DNA of 64,000 bases from Hyperoodon ampullatus (GCA_949752795.1 CATKHW010000555.1:124001-188000), one strand, 5' to 3'. Positions 48,990 through 63,184 are shown, numbered from the stretch's first letter. The notes: a model not told the origin generated them from the letters alone. Numbers and translations are program-made.

Positions 48990-49386
48990 TAGTAAGTCAG
49001 AAAGTGAAAGACACATATCATATCATATCTCTTATAGGTGTGACCGAAAAATGGATACCAGGGCAGATATTTCCACGGAGAAGGGCAATCACAGATTCAT
49101 TCAACAAACTTATGGTTCACCAATGGAAAGGTGTGAGGATTGGTTTCATTATGATATTGGGGTTAACAGACATATACAAACACAGGTGACATATATAATC
49201 ACTAAAGACCTACAGAATACCAAGAGAAGACTACTCAACATTCTGTCATAAGGTACACGGGAAAAGGATCCCAGGAAGAACAGACATATGTATATGTGTA
49301 AAAGAACCACATCTTCCACACCTACAACAAGCCAAACATTGTAATCAAATTTGCTGTTATAAAAAATAAAAAAATTAAATTAAAAA
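48990..49386 (+). mobile_element. L1 fragment 'a' of U18
   Basis: Type E form. Confidence 0.8.
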
Positions 49387-49519
49387 CACGAACAAGAAGT
49401 AGTGAGACAAACTTGAGGGGCTTTCTCCTGGCACATTCCATTCTAAATTCCAGTCTAGAACATGACTACCATGGAGGCTCTGTTGCCCCAGTAACCAGAT
49501 TTGGTAAGGGAGAACTGCT

Positions 49520-49531
49520 GCCACCTTGTGG
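49520..49531 (-). promoter_or_regulatory. CTCF-like motif, U18
   Basis: Core intact. Confidence 0.45.
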
Positions 49532-49760
49532 CCGTTTCACAAAACAGCAGCTTAATCCCAGCGCTAATGGTCAGTTGATATTCAAAATCATTGCAGGCCT
49601 GCAAATGACACCTGCCTTGGAAACAAATCCTGGGTTCATATATCGACCAAAAATTTCAAAGGACGTCCATATTTCAAAACGACAGTTTCAAAAGGCATAT
49701 TTTACACACATTAGTGTTCTGCTTCTTTTTCTTTCTTTCTTTTTTTGTTAAAAAAAGGGG

Positions 49761-50750
49761 AATGGCAAAAAGCATCCCTCAGAATGGGCGAAAATATTTG
49801 CAAACGAATCAATGGACAAAGGTTTAATCTCCAATATATATAAAGAGCCCATGCAGCTTAATATTAAAAAAACAAAGAACCCAATACATAAATGGTCAGA
49901 AGATCTAAAGAGACGTTTCTTCAAAGAAGACACAGAGATGGCCAAGACACACATGAAAAGCTGCTCAACATCACTAATTATTAGAGAAATGAAAATCAAA
50001 ACTACAATGAGGTATCACCTCACACCTGTTAGAATCGGCATCATCAGAAAATCTACAAACAACGAATTCTGGGGAGGGTGTGGACAAAAGGAGCCCTCTT
50101 CCACTATTGGTGGAAATGTAAATTGTTACAGTCACTATGGAGAACAGTATGGAGTTTCCTTAAAAAAAGCTAGAAATAGAATTACCATATGATCCAGCAA
50201 TCCCACTTCTGGGCATATATCCAGAGAAAACCATAAATCAAAAAGGCACATTCACCACAATGTTCATTTCAGCACTATTTACAATAGCCAGGTAATGGAA
50301 GCAACCTAAATACCCACAGACAGACGAATGGATAAAGATGTGGTACATATATAAAATGGAATATTACTCAGCCATAAGAAGGAACGAAACTGGGTCATTT
50401 GTAGCGACGTCGATGGATCTAGAGACTGTCATACAGAATGAAGTAAGTCAGAAAGAGAAAAACAAATATTGTATATTAATGCATATATGTGGAACCTAGA
50501 GAAATGGTACAGATGAACTGGTTTGCAGGGAAGAAATAGAGACAAGGAGGTAGAGAACACACGTATGGACACCAAGGGTGGGAAGCCATGGGGAGGTGGT
50601 GTTGGGATGAGTTGGGAGATAGGGATTGACCTGTATACATGTATATGCATAAAATACATAACTAATAATAACCTGCTGTATAAAAAAAAATAAATAAAAT
50701 TAAATTTCAAAATTTTAAAAAATAAAATTTAAAAATAAAAGAGAAAAAAG
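49761..50750 (+). mobile_element. L1 ORF2/3' UTR fragment 'b' of U18
   Basis: Type E form, frame 49812-50192. One extra A in the tail run near 50681. Confidence 0.9.
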
Positions 50751-51723
50751 TACTTCCCTTCACACAGATGTATGTATATGGATGAATTATTTCCATGCTT
50801 ATATCTATAAATACATAAAAGAGGAATAAAATCTAACTTGAACCAAAAAAGAAAAAAAAAAACCTGAACCCACCAGTTATACATAGGAAAAGCCTATCAG
50901 GGCACTTGCTCCAGCAGTAAACAATTCTGAAATTGGTCAGAGGTGGGGAATCATCTCCCATAGAGCCAGCAGCCCACTCCTACGCAAGGAGCGTCCTCAT
51001 TGCAAAGCTGGGGGCCATGCCGAGGCATCTGTGAGTAACCGTGAGCTGAGCCCCAGGCCAGCTGCTGTTGAACTTTTCCCACCCTTCCCAGGTAAAACAC
51101 CTGAATATGTACAAGGGCTTGAAAGCCTAGAGGAAGGGCCATGGAGCCACACCAGCGACAGCACGCAGGCCAACTTGGTGCCTGTAGGCCATCCAGGATG
51201 GTCCTGGCCCTGGGCGCTCTTCTGGAAGCTTTCCATTGCCCTGCCTGAGATACCCCTCCTGTCCCGGCACCCACTGCTTTTTTCCTTCCTCACGTCTGTC
51301 CGGAGAGAAATTCCAGCGGAAGGTATGGGTGACACATCCTCTTCTTTACAGGTGGCGAACTGGCAACTCCTGCAGAAAGTCCAGCAGAGACCCACTCACA
51401 CCGGGCAACTCACAAAACCGTGGACCCTCACTCCCTCACACCAGCACAGCCCCAAGACTGCTGACGGGGCAGAGAATATGCAGTCAGGCACAGCTTCAGG
51501 GGCTATTGCTGCCTGCAGCGCTCTTTATATTGAACTCAACCCAGGCACACCTGGGGAGGGTCGGCCGTCAGGGTCAGGCTACCCAGGTCAGCTAATCCTC
51601 AGCCCTCAGGGAATCACATTGTTGAAAATGGACCTCGCTAAGGCAGAATAGAAGCCAAGGAATAAAAGGACACAATGCCTTTTGCAGCACCATAGGTGTG
51701 ACTAGAGGTAATCACGTGACTTG

Positions 51724-52119
51724 TAGTAAGTCAGAAAGTGAAAGACATATATCATATCATATCTCTCATAGGTGTGACCGAAAAATGGATACCAGGGCAG
51801 ATATTTCCACACAGAAGGGCAATCACAGATTCATTAAACAAACTTATGGTTCACCAATGGAAAGGTGTGAGGATTGGTTTCATTATGATATTGGTGTTAA
51901 CAGACATATACAAACACAGGTGACATATATAATCACCAAAGACCTACAGAATACCAAGAGAAGACTACTCAACATTCTATCATAAGGTACATGGGAAAAG
52001 GATCCCAGGAAGAACAGACATATGTATATGTGTAAAAGAACCACATCTTCCACACATACAGCAAGCCAAACATTGTAATCAAATTTGCTGTAATAAAAAA
52101 TAAAAAATTAAATTAAAAA
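51724..52119 (+). mobile_element. L1 fragment 'a' of U19
   Basis: Type F form with private TTGGTGTTAAC. Confidence 0.8.
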
Positions 52120-52252
52120 CACGAACAAGAAGTAGTGAGACAAACTTGAGGGGCTTTCTCCTGGCACATTCCATTCTAAATTCCAATCTAGAACACAACT
52201 TCCATTGAGGCTCTGTTGCCCCAGTAACCAGACTTGGTAACGGAGAACTGCT

Positions 52253-52264
52253 GCCACATTGTGG
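52253..52264 (-). promoter_or_regulatory. CTCF-like motif, U19, altered
   Basis: Type F variant. Confidence 0.3.
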
Positions 52265-52494
52265 CCGTATCACACAACAGCAGCTTTAATCCCAGCGCTA
52301 ATGGTCAGTTGATATTCAAAATCATTGCAGGCCTGTAAATGACACCTGACCTGAAAACAAATCCTGGGTTCATATATCGACCAAAAAACTCAAAGGACGT
52401 CCATATTTCAGAAGGACAGTTTCAAAAGGCATATTTTACACACATTAGTGTTCTGCTTCTTTTTCTTTCTTTCTTTTTTTGTTAAAAAAACGGG

Positions 52495-53481
52495 AATGGC
52501 AAAAAGCATCCCTCAGAATGGGCGAAAATATTTGCAAACAAATCAATGGACAGAGGTTAAATCTCCAATATATATAAAGAGCTCATGCAGCTTAATATTA
52601 AAAAAACAAACAACCCAATACAAAAATGGGCAGAAGATCTAAAGAGATGTTTCTTCAAAGAAGACACAGAGATGGCCAAGACCCACATGAAAAGCTGCTC
52701 AACATCACTAATTATTAGACAAATGAAAATCAAAACTACAATGAGGTATCACCTCACACCTGTTGGAATCAGCATCATCAGAAAATCTACAAAGAACAAA
52801 TTCTGGGGAGGGTGTGGACAAAAGGATCCCTCTTCCACTATTGGTGGAAATGTAAATTGATACAGTCACGATGGAGAAGAGTATGGACTTTCCTTAAAAA
52901 AACTAGAAATAGAATTACCATATGATCCAGCAATCCCAATTCTGGGCATATACCCAGAGCAAACCATAAATCAAAAAGGCACATTCACCACAATGCTCAT
53001 TTCAGCACTATTTACGATAGCCAGGTAATGGAAGCAACCTAAATACCCACAGACAGACCAATGGATAAAGATGTGGTACATATATAAAATGGAATATTAC
53101 TCAGCAATAAGAAGGAATGAAACTGGGTCATTTGTAGAGACGTCGATGGATCTAGAGACTGTCATACAGAATGAAGTAAGTCAGAAAGAGAAAAACAAAT
53201 ATTGTATATTAATGCATATATGTGGAACCCAAAAAAATGGTACAGATGAACTGGTTTGCAGGGAAGAAATAGAGACACAGAGGTAGAGAACACACGTATG
53301 GACACCAAGTGTGGGAAGCCATGGGGAGGTGGTGGTGGGATGAGTTGGGAGATTGGGATTGGCCTGCATACATGTATATGCAGAAAATACATAACTAATA
53401 ATAACCTGCTGTATAAAAAAATAAATAAAATTATATTTCAAAATTTTTAAAAATAAAATTTAAAAATAAAACAGAAAAAAG
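52495..53481 (+). mobile_element. L1 ORF2/3' UTR fragment 'b' of U19
   Basis: Type F form, frames 52585-52860 and 53071-53286. Confidence 0.9.
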
Positions 53482-53670
53482 TTCTTCCCTTCACACAGAT
53501 GTATTTATATGAATGAATTATTTCCATGCTTATATCTATAAATGCATAAAAGAGGAAGAAAACCTAACTTGAAGAAAAAAAAAAACAAAAAAACTGAACC
53601 CACCAGTTAGACAGAGGAAAAGCCTATCAGGGCACTTGCTCCATCAGTAAACAATTCTGAAATTGGTCAG

Positions 53671-54381
53671 ATGTGGGGAATCATCTCCCATAGAGCCAGC
53701 AGCCCAATCCTATGGAAGGATCGTCCTCATTGCAAAGCTGGGGGACATGCCAAGGCATCTGTGCGTAACCGTGAGCTGAGCCCCAGGCCAGCTGCTGTTG
53801 AACTTTTCCCACCCTTCCCAGGTAAAACACCTGAATATGTACAAGGGCTTGAAAGCCTAGAGGGAGGGCCGTGGAGCCACACCAGCGACAGCACGCAGGC
53901 CAACTTGGTGCCTGCAGGCTATCCAGGATGGTCCTGGCCCTGGGAGCTCTTCTGGAAGCTTTCCATTGCCCTGCCTGAGATACCCCTCCTGTCCCGGCCC
54001 CCACTGCTTTTTTCCTTCCTCCCCTCTGTCCGGAGAGAAATTCCAGCGAAAGGTATGTGTGACACATCCTCTTCTTTAGAGGTGGCAGCCTGGCAACTCC
54101 TGCAGAAAGTCCAGCAGAGACCCACTCACACCGGGCCACCCACAAAGCCGTGGCCCCTCACTCCCTCCCACCAGCACAGCCCCGAGACTGCTGACGGGGC
54201 AGAGAATATGGAGTCAGGCACAGCTTCAGGGGCTATTGCTGCCTGCAGCGCTGTTTATATTGACCTCAACCCAGGCACACCTGGGGAGGGCCGGCCGGCA
54301 GGGTCAGGCTACCCAGGTCAGCTAATCCTCAGCCCTCAGGGAATCACATTGTTGAAAATGGACCTCGCTAAGGCAGAATAG
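53671..54381 (+). other. 236-codon ATG open frame in core of U19 (type F)
   Basis: Same translated product as in U6 and U11, although this unit is not part of the 13.66 kb duplication and has some nucleotide differences elsewhere. Confidence 0.2.
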
Positions 54382-54453
54382 AAGCCAAGGAATAAAAGGA
54401 CACAATGCCATTAGCAGCACCGTAGGTGTGACTAGAGGTAATCACGTGACTTG

Positions 54454-54849
54454 TAGTAAGTCTGAAAGTGAAAGACACATATTATATCATATCTCTTATA
54501 GGTGTGACCGAAAAATGGATACCAGGGCAGATATTTCCACGGAGAAGGGCAATCACAGATTCATTCAACAAACTTATGGTTCACCAATGGAAAGGTGTGA
54601 GGATTGGTTTCATTATGATATTGGGGTTAACAGACATATACAAACACAGGTGACATATATAATCACCAAAGACCTACAGAATACCAAGAGAAAACTACTC
54701 AACATTCTGTCATAAGGTACATGGGAAAAGGATCCCAGGAAGAACAGACATATGTACATGTGTAAAAGAACCACATCTTCCACACCTACAGCAAGCCAAA
54801 CATTGTAATCAAATTTGCTGTAATAAAAAATAAAAAATTAAATTAAAAA
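54454..54849 (+). mobile_element. L1 fragment 'a' of U20
   Basis: Type A form; AAGTCTGAAAG where U7 and U12 have AAGTCCGAAAG. Confidence 0.8.
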
Positions 54850-54982
54850 CACGAACAAGAAGTATTGAGACAAACTTGAGGGGCTTTCTCCTGGCACATT
54901 CCATTCTAAATTCCAATGTAGAACACGACTTCCATTGAGGCTCTGTTGCCCCAGTAACCAGATTTGCTAGGGGAGAACTGCT

Positions 54983-54994
54983 GCCACCTTGTGG
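54983..54994 (-). promoter_or_regulatory. CTCF-like motif, U20
   Basis: Core intact. Confidence 0.45.
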
Positions 54995-55224
54995 CCGTTT
55001 CACACAACAGCAGCTTTAATCCCAGCACTAATGGTCAGTTGATATTCAAAATCATTGCAGGCCTGTAAATGACACCTGCCCTGAACACAATTCCTGGGGT
55101 CATATATCGACCAAAAAATTCAAAGGACGTCCATATTTCAAAACGACAGTTTCAAAAGGCATATTTTACACACATTAGTGTTCTGCTTGTTTTTCTTTCT
55201 TTCTTTTTTTGTTAAAAAAACGGG

Positions 55225-56212
55225 AATGGCAAAAAATCATCCCTGAGAATAGGCGAAAATATTTGCAAACGAATCAATGGACAAAGGTTTAATCTCCAAT
55301 ATATATAAAGAGCTCATGCAGCTTAATATTCAAAAAACAAACAACCCAATACAAAAATGGGCAGAAGATCTAAAGAGACGTTTCTTCAAAGAAGACACAG
55401 AGATGGCCAAGACGCACATGAAAAGCTGCTCAACATCACTAATTATTAGAGAAATGCAAATCAAAACTACAATGAGGTATCACCTCACACCTGTTAGAAT
55501 CGGCATCATCAGAAAATCTACAAACAACGAATTCTGGGGAGGGTGTGGACAAAAGGATCCCTCTTCCACTAGTGGTGAAAATGTAAATTGATACAGTCAC
55601 AATGGAGAAAAGTATGGAGTTTCCTTAAAAAAACTAGAAATAGAATTAGCATATGATCCAGCAATTCCACTTCTGGGCATATACCCAGAGAAAACCATAA
55701 ATCAAAAAGGCACATTCACCACAATGCTCATTTCAGCACTATTTACGATAGCCAGGTAATGGAAGCAACCTAAATACCCACAGAGAGACGAATGGATAAA
55801 TATGTGGTACATATATAAAATGGAATATTACTCAGCCATTAGAAGGAATGAAACTGGGTCATTTGTAGAGACGTCGATGGATCTAGAGACTGTCATACAG
55901 AATGAAGTAAGTCAGAAAGAGAAAAACAAATATTGTATATTAATGCATATATGTGGAACCTAGAAAAATGGTACAGATGAACTGGTTTGCAGGGAAGAAA
56001 TAGAGACACAGAGGTAGAGAAAACACGTATGGACACCAAGTGTGGGAAGCCATGGGGAGGTGGTGGTGGGATGAGTTGGGAGATTGGGATTGACCTGTAT
56101 ACATGTATATGCATAAAATACATAAATAATAATAACCTGCTGTATAAAAAAATAAATAAAATTAAATTTCAAAATTTTAAGAAATAAAATTTAAAAATAA
56201 AACAGAAAAAAG
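55225..56212 (+). mobile_element. L1 ORF2/3' UTR fragment 'b' of U20
   Basis: Type A form: first frame 55277-55591, second frame stopped by TAG at 55570-55572. Confidence 0.9.
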
Positions 56213-57188
56213 GTCTTCCCTTCACACAGATGTATTTATATGAATGAATTATTTCCATGCTTATATCTATAAATACATAAAAGAGGAATAAAATCTAACT
56301 TGAACCAAAAAAGAAAAAAAAAAAAAAACTTGAACCCACGAGTTAGACAGAGGTAAACCCTATCAGGGCACTTGCTCCAGCGGTAAACAATACTGAAATT
56401 GGTCAGAGGTGGGGAATCATCTCCCATACAGGCAGCAGCCCACTCCTACGCAAAGAGCGTCCTCATTGCAAAGCTGGGGGCAATGCCGAGACATCTGTGA
56501 GTAACCGTGAGCTGAGCCCCAGGCCAGCTGCTGCTGAACTTTTCCCACCCTTCCCAGGTAAAACACCTGAATATGTACAAGGTGTTGAAAGCCTAGAGGA
56601 AGGGGCCTGGAGCCACACCAGCGACAGCACGGATGCCAACTGGGTGCCTGCAGGCCAGCCAGGATGGTCCTGACCTTGGGCACTCTTCTGGAAGCTTTCC
56701 ATAGCCCTGCCTGAGATACCCCTCCTGTCCCGGCCCCCACTGCTTTTTTCCTTCCTCACCTCTGTCCGGAGAGAAATTCCAGCGGAAGGTATGGGTGACA
56801 CATCCTCTTCTTTACAGGTGGCAGCCTGGCAACTCCTGCAGAAAGTACAGCAGAGACCCATTCACACCGGGCCACCCACAAAGACGTGGCCCCTCACTCT
56901 CTCCCACCAGCACAGCCCCGAGACTGCTGACAGGGCAGAGAATATGGAGTCACGCACAGCTTCAGGGGCTATTGCTGCCTGCAGCGCTGTTTATATTGAC
57001 CTCAACCCAGGCACACCAGGGGAGGCCAGCCGGCAGGGTCAGGCTATCCAGGTCAGCTAACCCTCAGCCCTCAGGGAATCACATTGTTGAAAATGGACCT
57101 CGCTAAGGCAGAATAGAAGGCAAGGAATAAAAGGACACAATGCCATTTGCAGCACCGTCGGTGTGTCTAGAGGTAATCACGTGACTTG

Positions 57189-57584
57189 TAGTAAGTCAGA
57201 AAGTGAAAGACACATATCATATCATATCTCTTATAGGTGTGACCGAAAAATGGATACCAGGGCAGATATTTCCACGGAGAAGGGCAATCACAGATTCATT
57301 AAACAAACTTATGGTTCACCAATGGAAAGGTGTGAGGATTGGTTTCATTATGATATTGGGGTTAACAGACATATACAAACACAGGTGACATATATAATCA
57401 CCAAAGACCTACAGAATACCAAGAGAAGACTACTCAACATTCTGTCATAAGGTACATGGGAAAAGGATCCCAGGAAGAACAGACATATGTATATGTGTAA
57501 AAGAACCACATCTTCCACACCTACAACAAGCCAAACATTGTAATCAAATTTGCTGTAATAAAAAATAAAAAATTAAATTAAAAA
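57189..57584 (+). mobile_element. L1 fragment 'a' of U21
   Basis: Type B form with ATTAAACAAAC. Confidence 0.8.
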
Positions 57585-57717
57585 CACGAACAAGAAGTAG
57601 TGAGACAAACTTGAGGGGCTTTCTCCTGGCACATTCCATTCTAAATTCCAATCTAGAACAGGACTTCCATTGAGGCTCTGTTGCCCCAGTAACCAGATTT
57701 GGTAAGGGAGAACTGCT

Positions 57718-57729
57718 GCCACCTTGTGG
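57718..57729 (-). promoter_or_regulatory. CTCF-like motif, U21
   Basis: Core intact. Confidence 0.45.
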
Positions 57730-57959
57730 CCGTTTCACAAAACAGCAGCTTTAATCCCAGCGCTAATGGTCAGTTGATATTCAAAATCATTGCAGGCCTG
57801 TAAATGACACCAGCCCTGGAAACAAATCCTGGGTTCATATATCGACCAAAAATTTCAAAGGACGTCCATATTTCAAAACGACAGTTTCAAAAGGCATATT
57901 TTACACACATTAGTGTTCTGCTTCTTTTTCTTTCTTTCTTTCTTTGTTAAAAAAACGGG

Positions 57960-58947
57960 AATGGCAAAAAGCATCCCTCAGAATGGGCGAAAATATTTGC
58001 AAACGAATCAATGGACAAAGGTTTAATCTCCAATATATATAAAGAGCTCATGCAGCTTAATATTTAAAAAACAAACAACCCAATACAAAAATGGGCAGAA
58101 GATCTAAAGAGACGTTTCTTCAAAGAAGACACAGAGATTGCCAAGACGCACATGAAAAGCTGCTCAACATCACTAATTATTAGAGAAATGCAAATCAAAA
58201 CTACAATGAGGTATCACCTCACACCTGTTAGAATCGGCATCATCAGAAAATCTACAAACAACGAATTCTGGGGAGGGTGTGGACAAAAGGATCCCTCTTC
58301 CACTATTGGTGGAAATGTAAATTGATACAGTCACTATGGAGAACAGTATGGAGGTTCCTTAAAAAAAAGCTAGAAATAGAATTACCATATGATCCAGCAA
58401 TCCCACTTCTGGGCATATACCCAGAGAAAACCATAAATCAAAAAGGCACATTCACCACAATGCTCATTTCAGCACTATTTACAATAGCCAGGTAATGGAA
58501 GCAACCTAAATCAACACAGACAGACGAATGATTAAAGATGTGGTACATATATAAAATGGAATATTACTCAGCCATAAGAAGGAATGAAATTGGGTCATTT
58601 GTAGAGACGTCGATGGATCTAGAGACTGTCATACAGAATGAAGTAAGTCAGAAAGAGAAAAACAAATATTGTATATTAATGCATATATGTGGAACCTAGA
58701 AATATGGTACAGATGAACTGGTTTGCAGGGAAGAAATAGAGACACAGAGGTAGATAACACACGTATGGACACCAAGTGTGGGAAGCCATGGGGAGGTGGT
58801 GTTGGGATGAGTTGGGAGACTGGGATTGACCTGTATACATGTATATGCATAAAATATAGAACTAATAATAACCTGCTGTATAAAAAATAAATTAAATTAA
58901 ATTTCAAAATTTTTAAAAATCAAATTTAAAAATAAAACAGAAAAAAG
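57960..58947 (+). mobile_element. L1 ORF2/3' UTR fragment 'b' of U21
   Basis: Type B form with the same early TAA as U1. ATG to ATT in GAGATTGCC removes the restart seen in U1. Second frame 58277-58495. Confidence 0.9.
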
Positions 58948-59921
58948 TTCTTCCCTTCACACAGATGTATTTATATGAATGAATTATTTCCATGCTTATA
59001 TCTGTAAATACATAAAAGAGGAATAAAATCTAACTTGAACCAAAAAAAGGAAAAAAAAAACCTGAACCCACGAGTTAGACAGAGGAAAGCCCTATCAGGG
59101 CACTTGCTCCAGCGATAAACAATTCTGAAATTGGTCAGAGGTGGGGAATCATCTCCCATAGAGCCAGCAGCGCACTCCTACGCAACGAGCGTCCTCATTG
59201 CAAAGCGGGGGGCCATGCCGAGGCATCTGTGAGTAACCGTGAGCTGAGCCCCAGGCCAGCTGCTGTTGAACTTTTCCCACCCTTCCCAGGTAAAACACCT
59301 GAATATGTACAAGGGCTTGAAAGCCTAGAGGGAGGGCCGTGGAGCCACACCAGCGACAGCACGCAGGCCAACTTGGTGCCTGCAGGCCATCCAGGATGGT
59401 CCTGGCCCTGGGCGCTCTTCTGGAAGCTTTCCATTGCCCTGCCTGAGATACCCCTCCTTTCCCGGCCCCCACTGCTTTTTTCCTTCCTCACCTATTTCCG
59501 GAGAGAAATTCCAGCGGAATGTATGGGTGACACATCCTCTTCTTTACAGGTGGAAGCCTGGCAACTCCTGCAGAAAGTCCAGCAGAGACCCACTCACACC
59601 GGGCCACCCACAAAGCCATGGCCCCTCACTCCCTCCAACCAGCACAGCCCCGACACTGCTGACGGGGCAGAGAATATGGAGTCAGGCACAGCTTCAGGGG
59701 CTATTGCTGCCTGCAGCGCTGTTTATATTGACCTCAACAGAGGCACACATGGGGGGGGCCGGCCGGCAGGGTCAGGCTACCCAGGTCAGCTAATCCTCAG
59801 CCCTCAGGGAATCACATTGTTGAAAATGGACCTCACTAAGGCAGAATAGAAGCCAAGGAATAAAAGGACACAATGCCATTTGCAGCACCTTAGGTGTGTC
59901 TAGAGGTAATCATGTGACTTG

Positions 59922-60318
59922 TAGTAAGTCAGAAAGTGAAAGACACATATCATATCATATCTCTTATAGGTGTGACCGAAAAATGGATACCAGGGCAGAT
60001 ATTTCCACGCAGAAGGGCAATCACAGATTCATTCAACAAACTTATGGTTCACCAATGGAAAGGTGTGAGGATTGGTTTCATTATGATATTGGGGTTAACA
60101 GACATATACAAACACAGGTGACATATATAATCACCAAAGACCTACAGAATACCAAGAGAAGACTACTCAACATTCTGTCATAAGGTACATGGGAAAAGGA
60201 TCCCAGGAAGAAGAGACATATGTATATGTGTAAAAGAACCACATCTTCCACACCTACAACAAGCCAAACATTGTAATCAAATTTGCTGTTATAAAAAATA
60301 AAAAAATTAAATTAAAAA
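59922..60318 (+). mobile_element. L1 fragment 'a' of U22
   Basis: Type C form, with GAAGAAGAGACAT as in U2. Confidence 0.8.
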
Positions 60319-60451
60319 CACGAACAAGAAGTAGTGAGACAAACTTGAGGGGCTTTCTCCTGGCACATTCCATTCTAAATTGCAGTCTAGAACATGACTT
60401 CCATTGAGGCTCTGTTGCCCCAGTAACCAGATTTGGTAAGGGAGAACTGCT

Positions 60452-60463
60452 GCCACCTTGTGG
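60452..60463 (-). promoter_or_regulatory. CTCF-like motif, U22
   Basis: Core intact. Confidence 0.45.
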
Positions 60464-60692
60464 CCGTTTCACAAAACAGCAGCTTAATCCGAGCGCTAAT
60501 GGTCAGTTGATATTCAAAATCATTGCAGGCCTGCAAATGACACCTGCCCTGGAAACAAATCCTGGGTTCATATATCGACCAAAAATTTCAAAGGACATCC
60601 ATATTTCAAAACGACAGTTTCAAAAGGCATATTTTACACACATTAGTGTTCTGCTTCTTTTTCTTTCTTTCTTTTTTTGTTAAAAAAACGGG

Positions 60693-61680
60693 AATGGCAA
60701 AAAGCATCCCTCAGAATGGGCGAAAATATTTGCAAACGAATCAATGGACAAAGGTTTAATCTCCAATATATATAAAGAGCTCATGCAGCTTAATATTCAA
60801 AAAACAAACAACCCAATACAAAAATGGGCAGAAGATCTAAAGAGACGTTTCTTCAAAGAAGACACAGAGATGGCCAAGACGCACATGAAAAGCTGCTCAA
60901 CATCACTAATTATTAGAGAAATGCAAATCAAAACTACAATGAGGTATCAACTCACACATGTTAGAATCGGCATTATCAGAAAATCTACAAACAACGAATT
61001 CTGGGGAGGGTGTGGACAAAAGGATCCCTCTTCCACTATTGGTGGAAATGTAAATTGATAGAGTCACTATGGAGAACAGTATGGAGTTTTCTTAAAAAAA
61101 GCTAGAAATAGAATTACCATATGATCCAGCAATCCCACTTCTGGGCATATATCCAGAGAAAACCATAAATCAAAAAGGCACATTCACCACAATGCTCATT
61201 TCAGCACTATTTACAATAGCCAGGTAATGGAAGCAACCTAAATACCCACAGACAGACGAATGGATAAAGATGTGGTACATATATAAAATGGAATATTACT
61301 CAGCCATAGGAAGGAATGAAACTGGGTCATTTGTAGCGACGTCGATGGATCTAGAGACTGTCATACAGAATGAAGTAAGTCAGAAAGAGAAAAACAAATA
61401 TTGTATATTAATGCATATATGTGGAACCTAGAGAAATGGTACAGATGAACTGGTTTGCAGGGAAGAAATAGAGACACAGAGGTAGAGAACACACGTATGG
61501 ACACCAAGTGTGGGAAGCCATGGGGAGGTGGTGTTGGGATGAGTTGGGAGATTGGGATTGACCTGTATACATGTATATGCATAAAATACATAACTAATAA
61601 TAACCTGCTGTATAAAAAATTAAATAAAATTAAATTTCAAAATTTTTAAAAATCAAATTTAAAAATAAAACAGGAAAAAG
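60693..61680 (+). mobile_element. L1 ORF2/3' UTR fragment 'b' of U22
   Basis: Type C form, frame 60744-61058. Confidence 0.9.
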
Positions 61681-62655
61681 TTATTCCCTTCACACAGATG
61701 TATTTATATGAATGAATTATTTCCATGCTTATATCTATAAATACATAAAAGAGGAATAAAATCTAACTTGAACCAAAAAAGAAAAAAAAAAAAAACTGAA
61801 CCCACCAGATAGACAGAGGAATACCCTATCAGGGCACTTGTTCCAGCGGTAAACAATTCTGAAATTGGACAGAGGTGGGGAATCATCTCCCATAGAGCCA
61901 GCAGCCCACTCCAACGCAAGGAGCGTTCTCATTGCAAAGCTGTGGGCCATGCCGAGGCATCTGTGAGTAACCGTGAGCTGAGCCCCAGGCCAGCTGCTGT
62001 TGAACTTTTCCCACCCTTCCCAGGTAAAACACCTGAATATGTACAAGGGCTTGAAAGCCTAGAGGAAGGGCCGTGAAGCCACACAAGTGTCAGCACGCAG
62101 GCCAACTTGGTTCCTGCAGGCCAACCAGGATGGTCCTGGCCCTGGGCGTTCTTCTGGAAGCTTTCCATTGCCCTGCCTGAGATACCACTTCTTTCCCGGT
62201 CCCCACTGCTTTTTTCCTTCCTCACCTATTTCCGGAGAGAAATTCCAGCGGAAGGTATGGGTGACATATCCTCTATTTTACAGGTGGCAGCCTGGCAACT
62301 CCTGCAGAAAGTCCAGCAGAGACCCACTCACACCGGGCCACCCATAAAGCCGTGGCCCCTCACTCCCTCGCACCAGCACAGCCCCGAGACTGCTGAAGGG
62401 GCAGAGAATATGGAGTCAGGCACAGCTTAAGGGGCTATTTCTGCCTGCAGCGCTGTTTATACTGACCTCAACCCAGTTACACCTGGGGAGGGCCGGCCGG
62501 CAGGGTCAGGCTACCCAGGTCAGCTAATCCTCAGCCCTCAGGGAATCACATTGTTGAAAATGGACCTCGCTAAGGCAGAATAGAAGCCAAGGAATAAAAG
62601 GACACAATGCCATTTGCAGCACCGTATTTGTGTCTAGAGGTAATCATGTGACTTG

Positions 62656-63051
62656 TAGTAAGTCAGAAAGTGAAAGACACATATCATATCATATCTCTTA
62701 TAGGTGTGACCGAAAAATGGATACCAGGGAAGATATTTCCACGCAGAAGGGCAATCACAGATTCATTAAACAAACTTATGGTTCACCAATGGAAAGGTGT
62801 GAGGATTGGTTTCATTATGATATTGGGGTTAACAGACATATACAAACACAGGTGACATATACAATCACCAAAGACCTACAGAATACCAAGAGAAGACTAC
62901 TCAACATTCTGTCATAAGGTACATGGGAAAAGGATCCCAGGAAGAACAGACATATGTATATGTGTAAAAGAACCACATCTTCCACCCCTACAACAAGCCA
63001 AACATTGTAATCAAATTTGCCGTAATAAAAAATAAAAAAATAAATTAAAAA
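62656..63051 (+). mobile_element. L1 fragment 'a' of U23
   Basis: Type D form. Confidence 0.8.
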
Positions 63052-63184
63052 CACGAACAAGAAGTAGTGAGACAAACTTGAGGGGCTTTCTCCTGGCACA
63101 TTCCATTCTAAATTCCAATCTAGAACAGGACTTCCATTGAGGCTCTGTTGCCCTAGTAACCAGATTTGGTAAGGGAGAACTGCT

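Larger units (their letters stand above)
48964..51697 (+). repeat. Unit U18, type E
   Basis: 2734 bp, type E. Core open frame 51031-51651. The A-run after the second L1 fragment (near 50681) is longer than in other E units, and AAGTACTTCCC near 50748 is private. Confidence 0.94.
51698..54427 (+). repeat. Unit U19, type F
   Basis: 2730 bp, type F. It lacks two changes shared by U6 and U11: here AATATTTGC near 52527 and GAGGCTCTG near 52207. Private change: ATTGGTGTTAAC near 51891. Core open frame 53671-54381. Confidence 0.94.
54428..57162 (+). repeat. Unit U20, type A
   Basis: 2735 bp. This is the only complete type A unit. Marks as in U0: TTTGCTAGGGG, CACTAGTGGTG (55567-55577), and a core TGA at 56671-56673. 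Private changes include ATATTATATCAT near 54479 and GAAGTATTGAGAC near 54860. Confidence 0.95.
57163..59895 (+). repeat. Unit U21, type B
   Basis: 2733 bp, type B, partner of U1. Differences from U1: CATTAAACAAAC near 57297, GAGATTGCC near 58134 (the ATG of GAGATGGCC is lost) and CCTCCTTTCCCGG in the core. Core open frame 59229-59849. Confidence 0.95.
59896..62629 (+). repeat. Unit U22, type C
   Basis: 2734 bp, type C, partner of U2. Both core stops are kept, so the open segment is 62107-62430. CCCTCGCACCAG near 62365 is shared with U16, where U2 reads CCCTCACACCAG. Confidence 0.95.
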